From contig JAECYW010000020.1 of the NCBI GenBank assembly GCA_023014335.1, positions 1,240,001 through 1,304,000 on the forward strand: a DNA stretch of 64,000 nt. The letters are read 5' to 3'. The notes beneath the pieces were generated by a model. It searched no databases and was not told where the DNA came from. It was given only the letters and a program-made list of their open reading frames with translations. Source of the stretch: Galerina marginata. Its lineage: Eukaryota; Basidiomycota; Agaricomycetes; Agaricales; Galerinaceae. Below, piece after piece: positions 11,100-22,059 of this stretch. Every line of letters starts with the position of its first letter. The first letter of the stretch is position 1. The translations under genes and the position numbers were made by a program.

Positions 11100-13450
11100 A
11101 TGCGCAAAGAAAAAGAACACGACTTCAATTAAACATCCTTGTGAAAGGGCATTGACGATCAGGTATGAGATATGGGACTAGTTTAAGACTAGGATATAAT
11201 CTGGTAAACGAGGGTACGGATTGATGTCAGCGTAGAATATATACAATATAAATTATCCACAAGGAAAGGGCGGGGCAGGAGGAGTAGGTAACGCTTCGGA
11301 TGAGCGTCATCCAAGATGTACCTGTAACGTTATTCGTATGTCAATAAACGACCGAAAAAGTAAAGAAACGACGTACACCAATTGAAGGAAAAAGAAAAAT
11401 AGGAAGAGTCCTTACTGAGGACACGGGGGTTTAGGCTGTAAGACGTTCGTTGAGATTTTGATTAGTTGAATTGAAAAGAAGACCCACCTGGCAGTACGAG
11501 AAGGAAAAAGGACGAACGATGCCAAAGAACAAAGCGAGGTGGCACGGGGACGGGTATGAGCTGTGGTAGGCGACGCAGCGTCGCCTCCGCCCCAGCCGAA
11601 GAGTGGAACAGTCGAGATAGCGCGGGGGGCGATGCCATTGGGGGAACGTGATACAGGAGTCAGACTCCATACATCGTTGCTTGAAACTATGGGACAACAG
11701 GACAGTGACGACGACAATGGCTCAAACGTCGATGTTGCTAGAGATTGGGAGGTAAAAGAAACAAAATCAGTAGGAATGAAGAAGAAAAGGAGCGGAGCGG
11801 ACTAACCTGGGGGTGGATGAAGCCGATCTCATTCGACGAGTCACCCGCGTTAGGCGTCATCCAAGGGGAGCCAGAAGAGGGGGTACTCAACATCATACCG
11901 GTAACGCTTACCACCAAGATTGGGTCGGCAGACGAAGAGGGGAGCGAGAGGGAGGGAGGGAAGAGGGAAGATTGCCCTGGCGAGTAATTGACGGATGTGC
12001 GAGGTCGAGGGAGGGCCGGGTGCAGTTTTACGAAGGCTCTGAAGGCCAGTTTGAACCCAGGAGGACAAGAGGCGAGGCAGCAGAACGGAGGGGAGGTGGT
12101 GAGGAGGTGGAAGGAGGCAGACGCAGGCTAAGGTCCAATGGCCGGCGAGCCATTCAGAAAGGGTGCTCCCATGTGCGGACGAACGTGGGTCGCCACTGAC
12201 AAGTTTGGCTGGATTGCAGAAGAGCCGCACGAACAGCAGGGAGAGGAGGAAGCAGGGCGGGGGAGAAAAAGAGCAGCGCGACGGCGCCCTGGGGAGGCGG
12301 GCGCCGTGGGCGGGGGAGCTGGCAGCTCTATTCGCGAGCCTGAAGCGGCAGCGGCTGAGGCAGAGCTAGGACCTGGTATGTACGTCTTGAATCGGTAGTT
12401 AGACCGCCAATATACGAGTAGAAGGGCAGCAGCGGCAGCGGGTGCGGCGGGCTTGAGACAGGAGAGGTCTCGTCGTCTTCAAACACGAGTGAGACTCGTG
12501 TTTGACGAGTGGGTGAGGGCGGGAGGAACATCGGTGAAGGAGGAGGAGGGGTGAGAGTAATCCGAAATGGGCACGCTGCTTGCATCACTTTTGCGGTTCA
12601 ACCCCGGGGCTAAGGCGTTAGATCCAAACAAAGCAACACAATCAATTCGGGCTGAAGTCCACTTACTTCTCACCACCGTTACTCCCGCTCTCTTCCCTTC
12701 GCTCTCTCCCCCGCCTCCCGACGCCCGGGCCCCAGCGGCATTCCAGGTCTCACCTGCGATCGAAGAGCTGCTCCCTGCCCCTCCAGCAGCAAGCCTGCCA
12801 CGCCGGCGCTGCTGCTGCCCTTGGTCCCCCGTAGATTGGCGGTCTCACCTCCCAATACAAGATCTACATCTCGGGTCCTGGGTCCTACAGCCGCCGCCTT
12901 GCGCTGTTAGTTTGAGCTCACGCATTGAGCTCAGATTGGTGTCGATCCGCAGGAGAACTTCCCCGCGAACGACTCGCTGGACGTCGTCATGGACCTTTGC
13001 CAGCGTCGTCTCCCTCCGTCCCTCGATAACGCACCTCCACCCAGTCGTTTCAGGACTGCCTGTGTGGTCAAGGCATTGGTATGCGCGTCACAACGCCTGC
13101 CCTCACCGGCGCGCCCTCCACACGAACGATGAAGATCTCCCGTGTTTGTCACTGGTCCTCCTCCCTCCCTCAGTTCCGCCCCTTCACTCCTTCGCCTCGA
13201 GCCAGCGTTTGCAGTCAGGGCTTTATTCCACCCGCCCCGACTGCCCCCCACCTCGCCGCCTTCCGCTGGCGGGTCGCTGGAGGTATTGGACGTCCGCCTG
13301 CGTCCTCTCCATTTTGCGCCTCCCTCCATACTGCTCCTCCACCCTCCTCGTGTCGAGTGAACCCCGTGAGGGCTTCCATGCGCCCGTGCTAGCTGCCCCA
13401 GTCCTCCCACCTTTCCGCCATTTTTAACCCCGGCTGTTTGGACCTCAGAC
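11100..13450. repeat. Foldback element, copy A (GC-rich core, axis near 12.6 kb)
   Basis: GC-rich, stop-poor DNA with palindromes at 12391-12411, 12482-12502 (AACACGAGTGAGACTCGTGT), 12740-12760 and 12834-12855. The palindrome centres read GT(T/G)AGAC to the left of about 12.6 kb and GTCTCAC to the right, so the halves are inverted relative to each other. The left flank (GAGGACACGGG, AAGACGTTCGTTGA, CCTGGCAGTACGAGAAG at about 11.4 kb) matches 24.87 kb. Long frames such as 12567-13427 are products of GC richness: they lack domains and do not agree between copies. No transposase gene is visible, so the element would be non-autonomous. Confidence 0.65.
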
Positions 13451-14019
13451 TACGTCGGCGGCGTCTTGTCCGTCCCTCCAACCCGTTCCTCTGCTTTCTT
13501 GCCGTTGCCCAAGCTAAACGTGGGGCAGGGGAAGCTACACCCGTAGGTTCTCTCCGCTTCCGCCGACGTTGCCCAGCCCCTTGTCTTTGACCCCCGTTCG
13601 TACATTTCTTTTCCCAACCGTTTCAATTGAACTAACGACCTCTCCTTACAGACTCACTTGACTATGTAACGGGTTTTTCTCAGTACGGAACATCTACGTA
13701 CGGAGTCTCGCTCCAGCATTGTTTTTCCCCGCCGAACGTCGGACGCACTAGAGGAATATTCTGCCTCCTTCCGAAACGCGCCGCCAACCCGTGCACGGGG
13801 TATAGTTTCGCCAGACGCTTCCAATTCGTAAGTCTTTTCGTACTCCACTCTCTCCTTCTAACGCTTACATTTTTCTTCGGGTAGCATTATCCACCGCCCT
13901 CACATGCGACGTTTAGTTTCGCAGGACGAGAGTTGGGAAGAGAGGGCAGGAGGGCGTGAGGAGGAGGCCTGGAACGTCACGGAGAAAAGTGCAAGGGGGA
14001 GACGAGCATCGCTCTTCCT
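13451..14019. other. Repeat-array spacer, no gene
   Basis: Pyrimidine-rich DNA between foldback copy A and the next hairpin cluster. Short open frames only. Confidence 0.35.
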
Positions 14020-14798
14020 GCGGCTCGTCGAGCCACGCCAATATACGGCAGAATTTCCTCTTGCTGTGCACCTGGTTTTCCGGGCCGCGGCGTTTCAACA
14101 TGCGTACGTTGATTTGAGGTAAGGCTCGACGAGTCTTATCTTTCCCATCCTGTAACTGACAGCGTTTAAATTTACAGTTCGCACTTCCTGCGGCTCGTGG
14201 AACCGCGCCGCTCCCTAGCCCCAAGCACGTCTCTCAGACGCTACGTTGCCCTCGCCAGTGAGAGGTACGAAATTTTAATTTATTCATTGGTTCTCCGTTT
14301 TCAGCTGTTCATGCATGCGAACATAACGCCGGCGTCGATCGAAGGCGGCTGGGAAATCAGGATCCAGCAGATACCTTGCAGGGAATAGGCATGATTTTGT
14401 GCTCTCGGCCTGTCTACACGGCTTCGCCTGGCTTTTTTACTATTTCAACTTCTACCTATTCCAATTTATTGAACTTCATCTTTCGCAGACTACGCATATA
14501 CTTACAGACCTACAGACGAAATGCGAAGGTAACTTTCTTCGAGCATCGCGACCCCGACTCTCGCGTTATCCTGTGCTTTCCTCATTAAAGCTCACCTGCC
14601 CGACTTGCAATTAGCGAGGCCCGCGGAGCCGCAACGTAGCTCCTGCCCGTAGCTGGCAAGTTTGATATCTGTCTTTGTGGCTCGTCGAACCGCGGCGAGC
14701 ACCAGCAGCATTTGTATCACACTGGAGAGGACAAGAATAAGAGAGACATCGTAGAGACGGCTGCGAGGAAGAAACGCTTCTGGGGCTCGACGAGCCTC
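14020..14798. repeat. Hairpin cluster 2 (GGCTCGTCGAGCC-type)
   Basis: Palindromes occur at 14020 (CGGCTCGTCGAGCCACG), 14121 (AGGCTCGACGAGTCTT), 14190 (GCGGCTCGTGGAACCGC), 14677 (TGGCTCGTCGAACCGC) and 14782 (GGGGCTCGACGAGCCTC). Arms vary but stay complementary. The spacers lack gene features. Confidence 0.7.
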
Positions 14799-16396
14799 AT
14801 CTAGTGTTCGTCGCTCTCGTCCACTTCCGAAACCATCCACAGCTAACTTACCACTTACAGTGGCGACCTTTTGTATAAATACTGTACATCTTTTCACGTA
14901 TTTATGCTCTCGCAGCCCAAACTAGCAAGTCAGTAACTTGAGATGTCGGAAAGCGATACTGACGCTCGTCGTACGTCAGGTCTTTGACCTCCATTTCAGG
15001 CGTTTTCTTTACGACTTCTAGTAAGCCACTTCTAACCATAGCCTTCCGCCAACAAGCAGTGAATCTTTATATTAGTTGAAGCTGATTTCGTTTACAAACT
15101 CGCCATAGTGGACGCTCGTCGTGCGTCAGGCATTGACATGGAATCAAAACACTTTCTTTACGACTTATGGTAGGCTACTTTGTGCCATTTTTTCTATGCT
15201 TACAAGTACTGGTTCTGCGCGTTAAATAACCAGATTTTGATTATAAAACCCGCTATGTTGTAGTATTTACATTTTCTGGTCAAGCCACATTCATGAACAC
15301 TGGCCCTTCTTGTCTAATTGGCTTGATATCCCAGACGCTCCTCGTGCGACCGCTTATCAGAAATGATTGCTCCTCCAAACACAGGACTAGCCCTCCACGC
15401 CACGTTCGTCAACGACTGCTCTTTTATTCAGTGCGGCTATGCATCAAGTACGTTTATTTTGGCAAGTTGTACCATGTTATTCTCTTGATAATTTAATAGG
15501 ACTTACGTAGCGTCTTAGGTTAGATTTCAGGCCGCTCGTCATGCATCATGTCTTTTGCCGACTGAACATGACACGTTCTTATCCACTTCTTTATGGAAGT
15601 AGCTATCGTTACCCCTGTTCTTCCCGTTACATCTTAGGGTTTTAACTCGTTTGAATCTATAAAGAACATACTGACGTTAAACCATTAGAAATACCTCCTC
15701 ACCGCGACGTGACAAGATCGTCAATTCCCCAAATTTTACGCCTCCCATTCGACGTCTTCAAAACGAACGCCCACGGATGTGCTTAACACCTAAATTGGAG
15801 CCTGAAACCTCGCGGCGATACGGCCACTATTCGAACGAGGCGCTTTGCGCCTACGTTTGAGTCCCCTAAGACTGCTGGGCGAGACTGTTACCAGGTCCGG
15901 CATCGCGCATTTCAAACGCGAAATATTCACATGTGTTTGTATTCTCAGAATTTATGTGGCCACATTCGAAGCTGAGTCATTTTCTTCGCTATCCTAGTGT
16001 TTATGACTGACGCCCGTCGTGCGACAGGATATTTAACTACTGACTATCGAGGTTTTAGCCACTCAACAATTCAAGGTTTTTTAATCCCCCGTCTATCATT
16101 TCGTCAACCGCATCTTGTGTGCTTTCAAGTTAATCTTTTTGCGTTAACGCCCTGTTTTCCTTAGCCCTTGTCATTCAAGCTGCCCCTGAACGAATTGGGT
16201 TCGGTTTGCATTTTACCTCGGGGAGAAGTGGGTCTGGTAGACCAGGATTTTCTCCTATGGTCTAGGGGCATAATTGTAACTCTAATGTCCATGTTGGCGC
16301 CTGGTTGGCTGTTCTTAGCGCGTCTAGAGCTACTAACCATTTGGCAACCCATACTCCCTCACTTTTCCTTCCTAGCATCGTGGGTCTAATGACATA

Positions 16397-16514
16397 CACA
16401 TCGGAGGTTTTGGGCAGTCTTTTCCATTTCCAGCCTGAAAGCGGCGGGTTTTTTTAATTTCCCGGCGAAAAATGTGCACTGGAATTTCGAGAATACTGTA
16501 AGATCTCCGATGTG
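16397..16514 (+). mobile_element. 118-bp MITE-like element, copy 1
   Basis: Bounded by perfect 10-bp terminal inverted repeats, CACATCGGAG and CTCCGATGTG. The body (GCCTGAAAG, CCCGGCGAAAAATGTGCAC) matches copy 2 at 18097-18214 in inverse orientation and is exactly the same length. Flanking ATA on both sides could be a target duplication, but homology to copy 2 extends beyond the ends, so the pair may have been inverted as part of a larger block. No coding capacity. Confidence 0.6.
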
Positions 16515-16920
16515 ATATGCATGGCTCCGCCAATGGAAGAACTTGGGCCAAGATTATGGAAATTGAATCCCTTCTCCCAATTCCTACCGTATTATTATCT
16601 AGACCTTATGGCAGCCCATTACATTTATCGCCGAGCCCACATCTTTCATCAATGAAGGATCGCGAATTGAATGACGTTTACTTAGAAAGCTCTTCTGAGC
16701 TCTAGTGAACGGTGAATTGTTCAAATATAATAGTGATCCGTATTCATAAAACATCTTACAGAGGGGGAACTGAAATTTGGGGGTCGTATTTGGATTGAGT
16801 TTACGACTGCGAGGCAGACGACATGGGTAAACGAGGGTACAGATATACATCGGCTAAGATATATACGGGTTAACTTCCCCACAATGAGAGAGCAGGGGCA
16901 TAAGGAGCGAGCAACAAGTC

Positions 16921-17175
16921 TTAGGGTTAGGGTTATGGGGGCTTTTTTTCATCGTAGGGAAGGTTTAGGGAAGGCCAGGGAAGGGTAGGAAGGGGTAGGA
17001 AGGGGATGGGATGGGCAGGGATAGGCAGGAAGAGGTAGGAAGAGGTAGGAAGAGGTAGGAAGAGGTTGGGACAGAGGACTTGGTGCTGGTGGCTGAGAGT
17101 AGCATTTAAATAAACACTAGACATTCTCTGAGCTACGTATTTGTGGTATGCAGTTGCTGTAATCCACAAGTAGCA
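16921..17175 (+). repeat. Telomere-like block, copy 1
   Basis: Opens with two TTAGGG units and TTATGGGGGC, runs through a G-rich AGGGAAGG/GGTAGGAAG tract, and ends in TTTAAATAAACACTAGACATT and CACAAGTAG. Nearly identical to 20943-21270. TTAGGG is the usual fungal telomere repeat, so this may derive from a subtelomere. That origin is inference. Confidence 0.65.
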
Positions 17176-18096
17176 AATATCACCTCATTTACGTACCTTA
17201 TGTGCTAAAATACAAAGTCGAAGACCTGACGTTCTTAGAACGTCGTAGATATGTGTAAGAACAAACGCTATTGGGAACACAGACAAATTCGCAAGAGGTC
17301 TTTACTTCCGCCCCAACTTCTCGTCATTCTCATCCCTGTTCTCCCCGGCGTCCGTCCTCCAAATCCAACCAAATCTCAGTGTAATTTATTTTACAGATTC
17401 AAAACAGCCGTTTCAACCAGAAGATAATTCCCACTTATTATCAAGTTCATTATTCCCTCATTTACTTTCACCTATCTTTTGGCGCTTGTGGCTATGCAAT
17501 TCGGGCACGCCGATTGCTTATTTAATATTAAACTTAGTACGAACCCCGCCTGTAGACCGTGAAAAAAAGGAACTCTCCAAAGCTAGTAAACTAACGGCTT
17601 CAAATGTTATTATAGGGTGCTAAGTTCACGGAAAAAAGGGTAGAGTACGCGCTGACGATCTTCGAGCGTCAGAGGAGGAACGTTCGTCTATTAACGGGGT
17701 AGCTTGGGTGTAGAGGATTGGCTCACCGAAATTGACGGTATGTAATGCATTGATAGCCGTGCTGATTCACGGGATATAAGAGTCTAGAAGGTGCTGACGC
17801 ACTTCGAGCGTCAAAGAATAATCGGCGGCCTATTTGGATGGATTTCAGCTGGTCAAAAATTGAAAAGGACTCGAAACTCGCCGTGCTGACAATCTTCTTT
17901 CCCCAGGAGTCCGAGCGCCGAGCCTAGAGCGGGGAATCATACGTTATGAATCGTGTTATAGTTTATATAAAGAGCTGACGTACACTGAGCGTTCGCAACG
18001 CTCATCGATCCCCATGGCGGAGGTGATGAATTGGGAGAAGGGGGACAATTTCCATAAACTTGACTGAATTTTTTTCATCGGCCCAGGCATGCAAAT

Positions 18097-18214
18097 CACA
18101 TCGGAGGTTCTTTGGTGTCTCTCCTTAATCCAGTGCACATTTTTGGCCGGGAAATAATATTGCCCGCCAATTTTTGGCTGGAGATGCAAAAGGCAGCCTG
18201 AAAGCTCCGATGTG
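18097..18214 (-). mobile_element. 118-bp MITE-like element, copy 2 (inverted)
   Basis: Same terminal CACATCGGAG/CTCCGATGTG and same length as 16397-16514, in opposite orientation. The region outside, including ATTGGGAGAAGGG upstream and TATGTCA downstream, is also shared. Confidence 0.6.
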
Positions 18215-19569
18215 TATGTCACTAGGCCCGTTTACAAAGCCGATGCGAGGATGGAAAAATGAGGTGGTATGGGTTGCCAAATTGTTAACGGCCCAGGACG
18301 AAGTTGGCAAGTGCAAATTCGTGCACGACACACAAGCCCTCGATAGTCAGTCATTAAATATAGCCTGACGCACGACGAGCGTCAGTCATACTTGTTCGAT
18401 AGCAAAGGACATGGCTTACCGTCAAATACGCCGTTCAAGGCGTTGTTCCACAATATCTGAGAAACGAGCATATTCTTGAGCCATCAAGGAAAAATGTGGA
18501 AGAGTCTTCAAAGGCTCAAAAATAAATAGAGGCCGTATCGCAGAAGAGGTTTCTGGCTCCAATCTAGGCCTCAAGCACCTACATGAGCGTTGGGCTTGAA
18601 GCCGTCGAGTGGGAGGCGGAGAAATTGGGGAATTGACGGCCTTGGAACATCGGGATGAGGAGTTTTTCTAACGGTTTGACGTCGGTATGTTAAGCAACAG
18701 CATTGACTGCACCGATGGCAGCGCCGACCCCAAGAATCGGACGATCGTGGATCGTCAGAGCGGCGAGTCTCTATTTGGAGGAACGTTAGCTTCTCACATT
18801 TCGAGGATAAGAGGATAAGAGAAAGCTCACCAGAATGACGCTCTTCGAGCCCCATAAATTTCATTAACGAGGTGATGATACCAACAGGATAAGCAAGATC
18901 GTTTAGAATTGTGAAGAATGAATGATGAGAATACTTACAAGAAGGTCGTTCTACGATCCCCAAACATGATGGCACGGCAATTAATTGGCCAACCTACAAC
19001 TCTTAAGGGTCAAAATTCACGGACGAAGAGTGAAATCTCACCATCGTGACGTTCGACGATCCCCAGTACGGCGAATAAATCCAGGCGAAGATACCAGGTG
19101 CCGGAGTTGATAGCGCAGGCGGTGACTGGTGAGGTCCATACGTAAGCGCGAGGCACCTACGTTGGAGGGTCGATCTATGGTGTCGAGCAAATCCTATGCA
19201 GGCGTCAAGCACCTACACGGACACTTGCGATGTAGTGGTGGAGGCGGAACGGAAGGACTTGGCGAATTTGATCAAAGGACTTTCGCCTGGGCGGACCGGC
19301 TGACAAATATTCTATTTTCCACGTTTATCTCATTATAAGTTCTCTCTAAGAAATCGAATTTTATATTTTATCTTATATTATCGTTCGCACTGAATACAAA
19401 ACTGAAGACGTACGAAGAACGTCATAGGATGGGTCAGGCAGAATTCATGCAAGTAGCGGGGCGAGAATACACATTTTTAGTCCGAGGGTGTTTACTGTAC
19501 ATGAAAAAAAAAACAACTTATATACATCGCGAAACGACTACGCCAAGATGGGGGAGGATCGACGAAAAG

Positions 19570-19770
19570 AAGAGGCACCTCCGACGGGTCAAGAAAACAT
19601 CACTATGAAAAATATGAGTGGGTGACGAGGTATGGCAGGGAAACGACTTGCAGAAATTGAACGAGTATTGTGCATCCAAGAAGGTGCTCCGACGGGTCAA
19701 GAAAATATCACTATGAAAAACATAAGCCAGCGACGATGTATAGAAGGAAATGGCTTGCAGAAGTATTACG
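19570..19770. repeat. Two tandem copies of a ~120-bp unit
   Basis: CGACGGGTCAAGAAAA(C/T)ATC followed by ACTATGAAAAA occurs near 19577 and 19690, each followed by a GACTTGCAGAA or GGCTTGCAGAA block about 75 bp later. The second copy overlaps the 3' end of the gene at 19711-20342. Confidence 0.55.
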
Positions 19771-20342
19771 CGACTTCAACATGTCGTAGACCTGGCGCAC
19801 GTCCTCCCAGGTGACGTCAGCCGCGCCGCTAAACATGGGGGGGTTGAATCTCGTCGGTGGCTCCCCCGGTGGCACAGTATCCCGCCAGATAGCGGGGCAA
19901 AAGAGAAGTTTCTTGAGAACGTCTGACGACGCCCGGTGCACTGGAACCACGAATCCGTGACAGTACAGGAGTCCGTAAGAATGGACGATTTCCGGAGGAA
20001 GGTCCGCAAGAAAACGCAGATCCCCGTTTATGAGCCCGAGAAGACTGTGAAGTTGACGCTGATGAGATAGAAAGGGTCAGTACTATCAATATGACAAGGG
20101 ATATGGGGCATTACGAAGCACAAGGCGGCTTCCCTGAGGTCCCGCTCCCGCTCTTCAAAAGTCCCGACTCCAGACGTATTACAGTGATAGAGGAAGTGCA
20201 TCCCTGGCAACAGCGAGCTTCCCATTGCGGCAGTGACGAACTTTAAAGCCTGCAGTTGATCCCAGGAAAGAGACGGCAAAGACGCAGACATGGGAGGAGA
20301 ATAGAGTTGGCGAGAGATATTTCGATGGGAAATATTTCGCAT
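19711..20342 (-). CDS. Uncharacterised 191-residue protein inside the repeat region
   Basis: Two exons (20342-20115 and 20058-19711) join in phase 0 across a GTAATG...CATCAG intron. The protein reads naturally across the junction: SLSWDQLQALKFV and FEERERDLREAALCF, then RQLHSLLGLINGDLRFL, then VTWEDVRQVYDMLK near the C-terminus. Starts at 20342 or 20291 (MSASLPSLSWDQ) are both possible. No family recognised. The last 20 residues are hydrophobic (FLLYIVAGLCF) and lie in a duplicated DNA unit, so the original C-terminus may have been replaced. It may belong to a degraded or unknown mobile element. Confidence 0.5.
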
Positions 20343-20344
20343 AC

Positions 20345-20910
20345 GAGGCGAGGGTTAAATAGAGCAAGGCTCGAAGGCCCCCTACCAAATTAGCTCGTAT
20401 GTTTCGCGCGATAACATCGCGCTCGAAAGCGAGTTGGCACCTTTTCAAATTAACTTGATGTCGGATAACACCGCCGTACGTTTCATGCGTCAACCTCGCG
20501 CCCGATGGCGAGCCAGCTGCCCATCAAATTAGCTCTACCTGCCGTATGTTTCTCAACTTGGAGGGAAATAAATCCAGACTGCGCGAAACATCCACTCAAA
20601 TTCTCGCCAGTGAAAACGAGGCCCAACGGCACGAATTCATTGTACAGGGAATGAGATAAAATAAAAACAAGCGGACGACTGTCGGAGGCTTTCATTTGTC
20701 CGAGCTTGCGGCTATTGTACGGAAAACGTGTCCTCCCAGCCGAGTAACGCCTTCTATGCAAGCAAACCATGGCCCATAGAGAGCTATACGAGAATTCCAA
20801 GTCCAATTTAATTCCGCAGATCTAACGTTGGCGCTGCGATCTGACTCAAGCTGAACGTAGACTTTCCTAACATGTAGTCGACCATGTTCGCCTCTGTGAT
20901 GACTCGTTGC
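20345..20910. repeat. Short imperfect repeats and gene-like remnants
   Basis: AAATTAGCTC(G/T) followed by a GTATGTTTC-like block recurs near 20385, 20450 and 20520, with small hairpins such as TCGCGCTCGAAAGCGA. On the minus strand 20692-20913 and 20483-20806 remain open and look coding-like, but could not be linked to the gene at 19711-20342. Confidence 0.35.
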
Positions 20911-20942
20911 CACAAACGTACTTCAATCGACGGGCAAGGGAA

Positions 20943-21290
20943 TTGGGTTAGGGTTATGGGGGCTTTTTTTCATCGTAGGGAAGGTTTAGGGAAGGCCAGG
21001 GAAGGGTAGGAAGGGGTAGGAAGGGGATGGGATGGGCAGGGATAGGCAGGAAGAGGTAGGAAGAGGTAGGAATGAGTTGGGACAGAGGACTTGGTGCTGG
21101 CTAGGATGGGGATGGGATGGGCAAGGATGGGCAGGAAGCGGTAGGAAGAGGTAGGAATGGGTTGGGACAGAGGACTTGGTGCTGGTGGCTGAGAGTAGTA
21201 TTTAAATAAACACTAGACATTCTTTGAGCCACGTATTTGTGGTATGCAGTTGCTGTTATCCACAAGTAAGGCTCAAAGAACCACACTTTT
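20943..21290 (+). repeat. Telomere-like block, copy 2
   Basis: Begins GGGTTAGGGTTATGGGGGC and matches 16921-17175. It is longer because the segment ending GGGACAGAGGACTTGGTGC is duplicated internally (about 21077 and 21166). It leads straight into GGTTC-type hairpins, whereas copy 1 leads into TGACG-type hairpins. Confidence 0.65.
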
Positions 21291-21583
21291 ACGTAGCAAA
21301 TATCACCTCATTTACGCGGTTCGTTGAGCCGCAGATATGTGGTACCAGAACCTACTCACACAATTCTGCGGTTCATCGAGCCGCACAAATGTACTGCTAG
21401 TTACTCCACAAATGCGCGGTTCTTCGAGCCGCGTAGTTGTGGTGCTAGTCATTTCACAAATGAGCAGCTCGAAGAACCGCGCAAATGTAGTAACAGTGAC
21501 TGCACCATATATCTGCGGTTCTTCGAGCCGTGGAATGAAGGTATCCCGTACCTACTATCCAGAAATGCGGCTCGAAGAACCAC
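21268..21583. repeat. Hairpin cluster 3 (GCGGTTCTTCGAGCCGC-type)
   Basis: Seven palindromes in 316 bp, at 21268, 21316, 21368, 21416, 21465, 21514 and 21567, about 50 bp apart. The centre CGAA/TTCG is constant. The unit TAGT(T/C)A(T/C)T.CACAAAT between some of them is also repeated. This is the most regular of the clusters. Confidence 0.8.
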
Positions 21584-22059
21584 AGAATTGTGTTATCCAG
21601 CCACGAAATCCACACCGCAAGTTTGCGAATATCAAATTTTCAGCCCCGAAGCACCCAGCCTCACGACTTGCGCTATTCACATACACTAGCTCTAACATTT
21701 GTAATCGTTCCGCACCAGCGATGGATATTCATGCGAAAACTTATCATTCATGCACGCGAAAACGGGGGGAACAAGATGTCGTGATTGACGCAGACAACTA
21801 CAAGATACTGCCGGGGCCGCAAGATGATGATAATAAGACGCGGCGGCCCCAAACAGCGTAGTAGGTATATACAAATAGAAAAGAAAGCTGTTACTCACCC
21901 ACCAAATGAATTACCCGCCCCGAACTTGAATGAACGATATCATCCCGCGCACTTTATAAGCCGCAAAGTCCAAGAGCGAAGTCAGGCGAATTATGACTAG
22001 AATATTTAAATTATTAGATTACTATGTTCGTAAAGAGGTTGTAAGGTAAAATACTTACT

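Larger units (their letters stand above)
14960..19423. repeat. Second foldback region with TGACG-type palindromes (axis near 17.3 kb)
   Basis: Palindromes occur at 14960 (TGACGCTCGTCGTACGTCA), 15110, 15331, 16008, 17228 (GACGTTCTTAGAACGTC), 17652 (CTGACGATCTTCGAGCGTCAG), 17795, 18365 (CTGACGCACGACGAGCGTCAG) and 19407. The copy at 18365 is the reverse complement of the left-hand type. An inverted pair of about 300 bp or more surrounds the MITE-like elements at 16.4 and 18.1 kb, which sets the axis at about 17.3 kb. Open frames inside (for example 18571-18975 minus) contain splice-like GTGAGC...CAAATAG borders but gave no consistent protein. Confidence 0.55.

Noticed and set aside
12595..12610. 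tRNA T-arm-like GGTTCAACCCC
   Set aside because: No acceptor stem, anticodon arm or D-arm around it. It lies in the repeat core.
12567..13427. 286-codon Pro/Ser/Arg-rich open frame
   Set aside because: It lies in the GC-rich foldback core, has shadows open in other frames, contains the palindromes, and has no equivalent frame in copies B and C. It is a by-product of base composition.
16921..16936. A true telomere end
   Set aside because: Only about two TTAGGG units, embedded in longer duplicated sequence with genes on both sides of the window.
21268..21583. CRISPR-like array
   Set aside because: Spacing is regular, but repeats are imperfect palindromes with variable arms, spacers resemble one another, and the window is eukaryotic.
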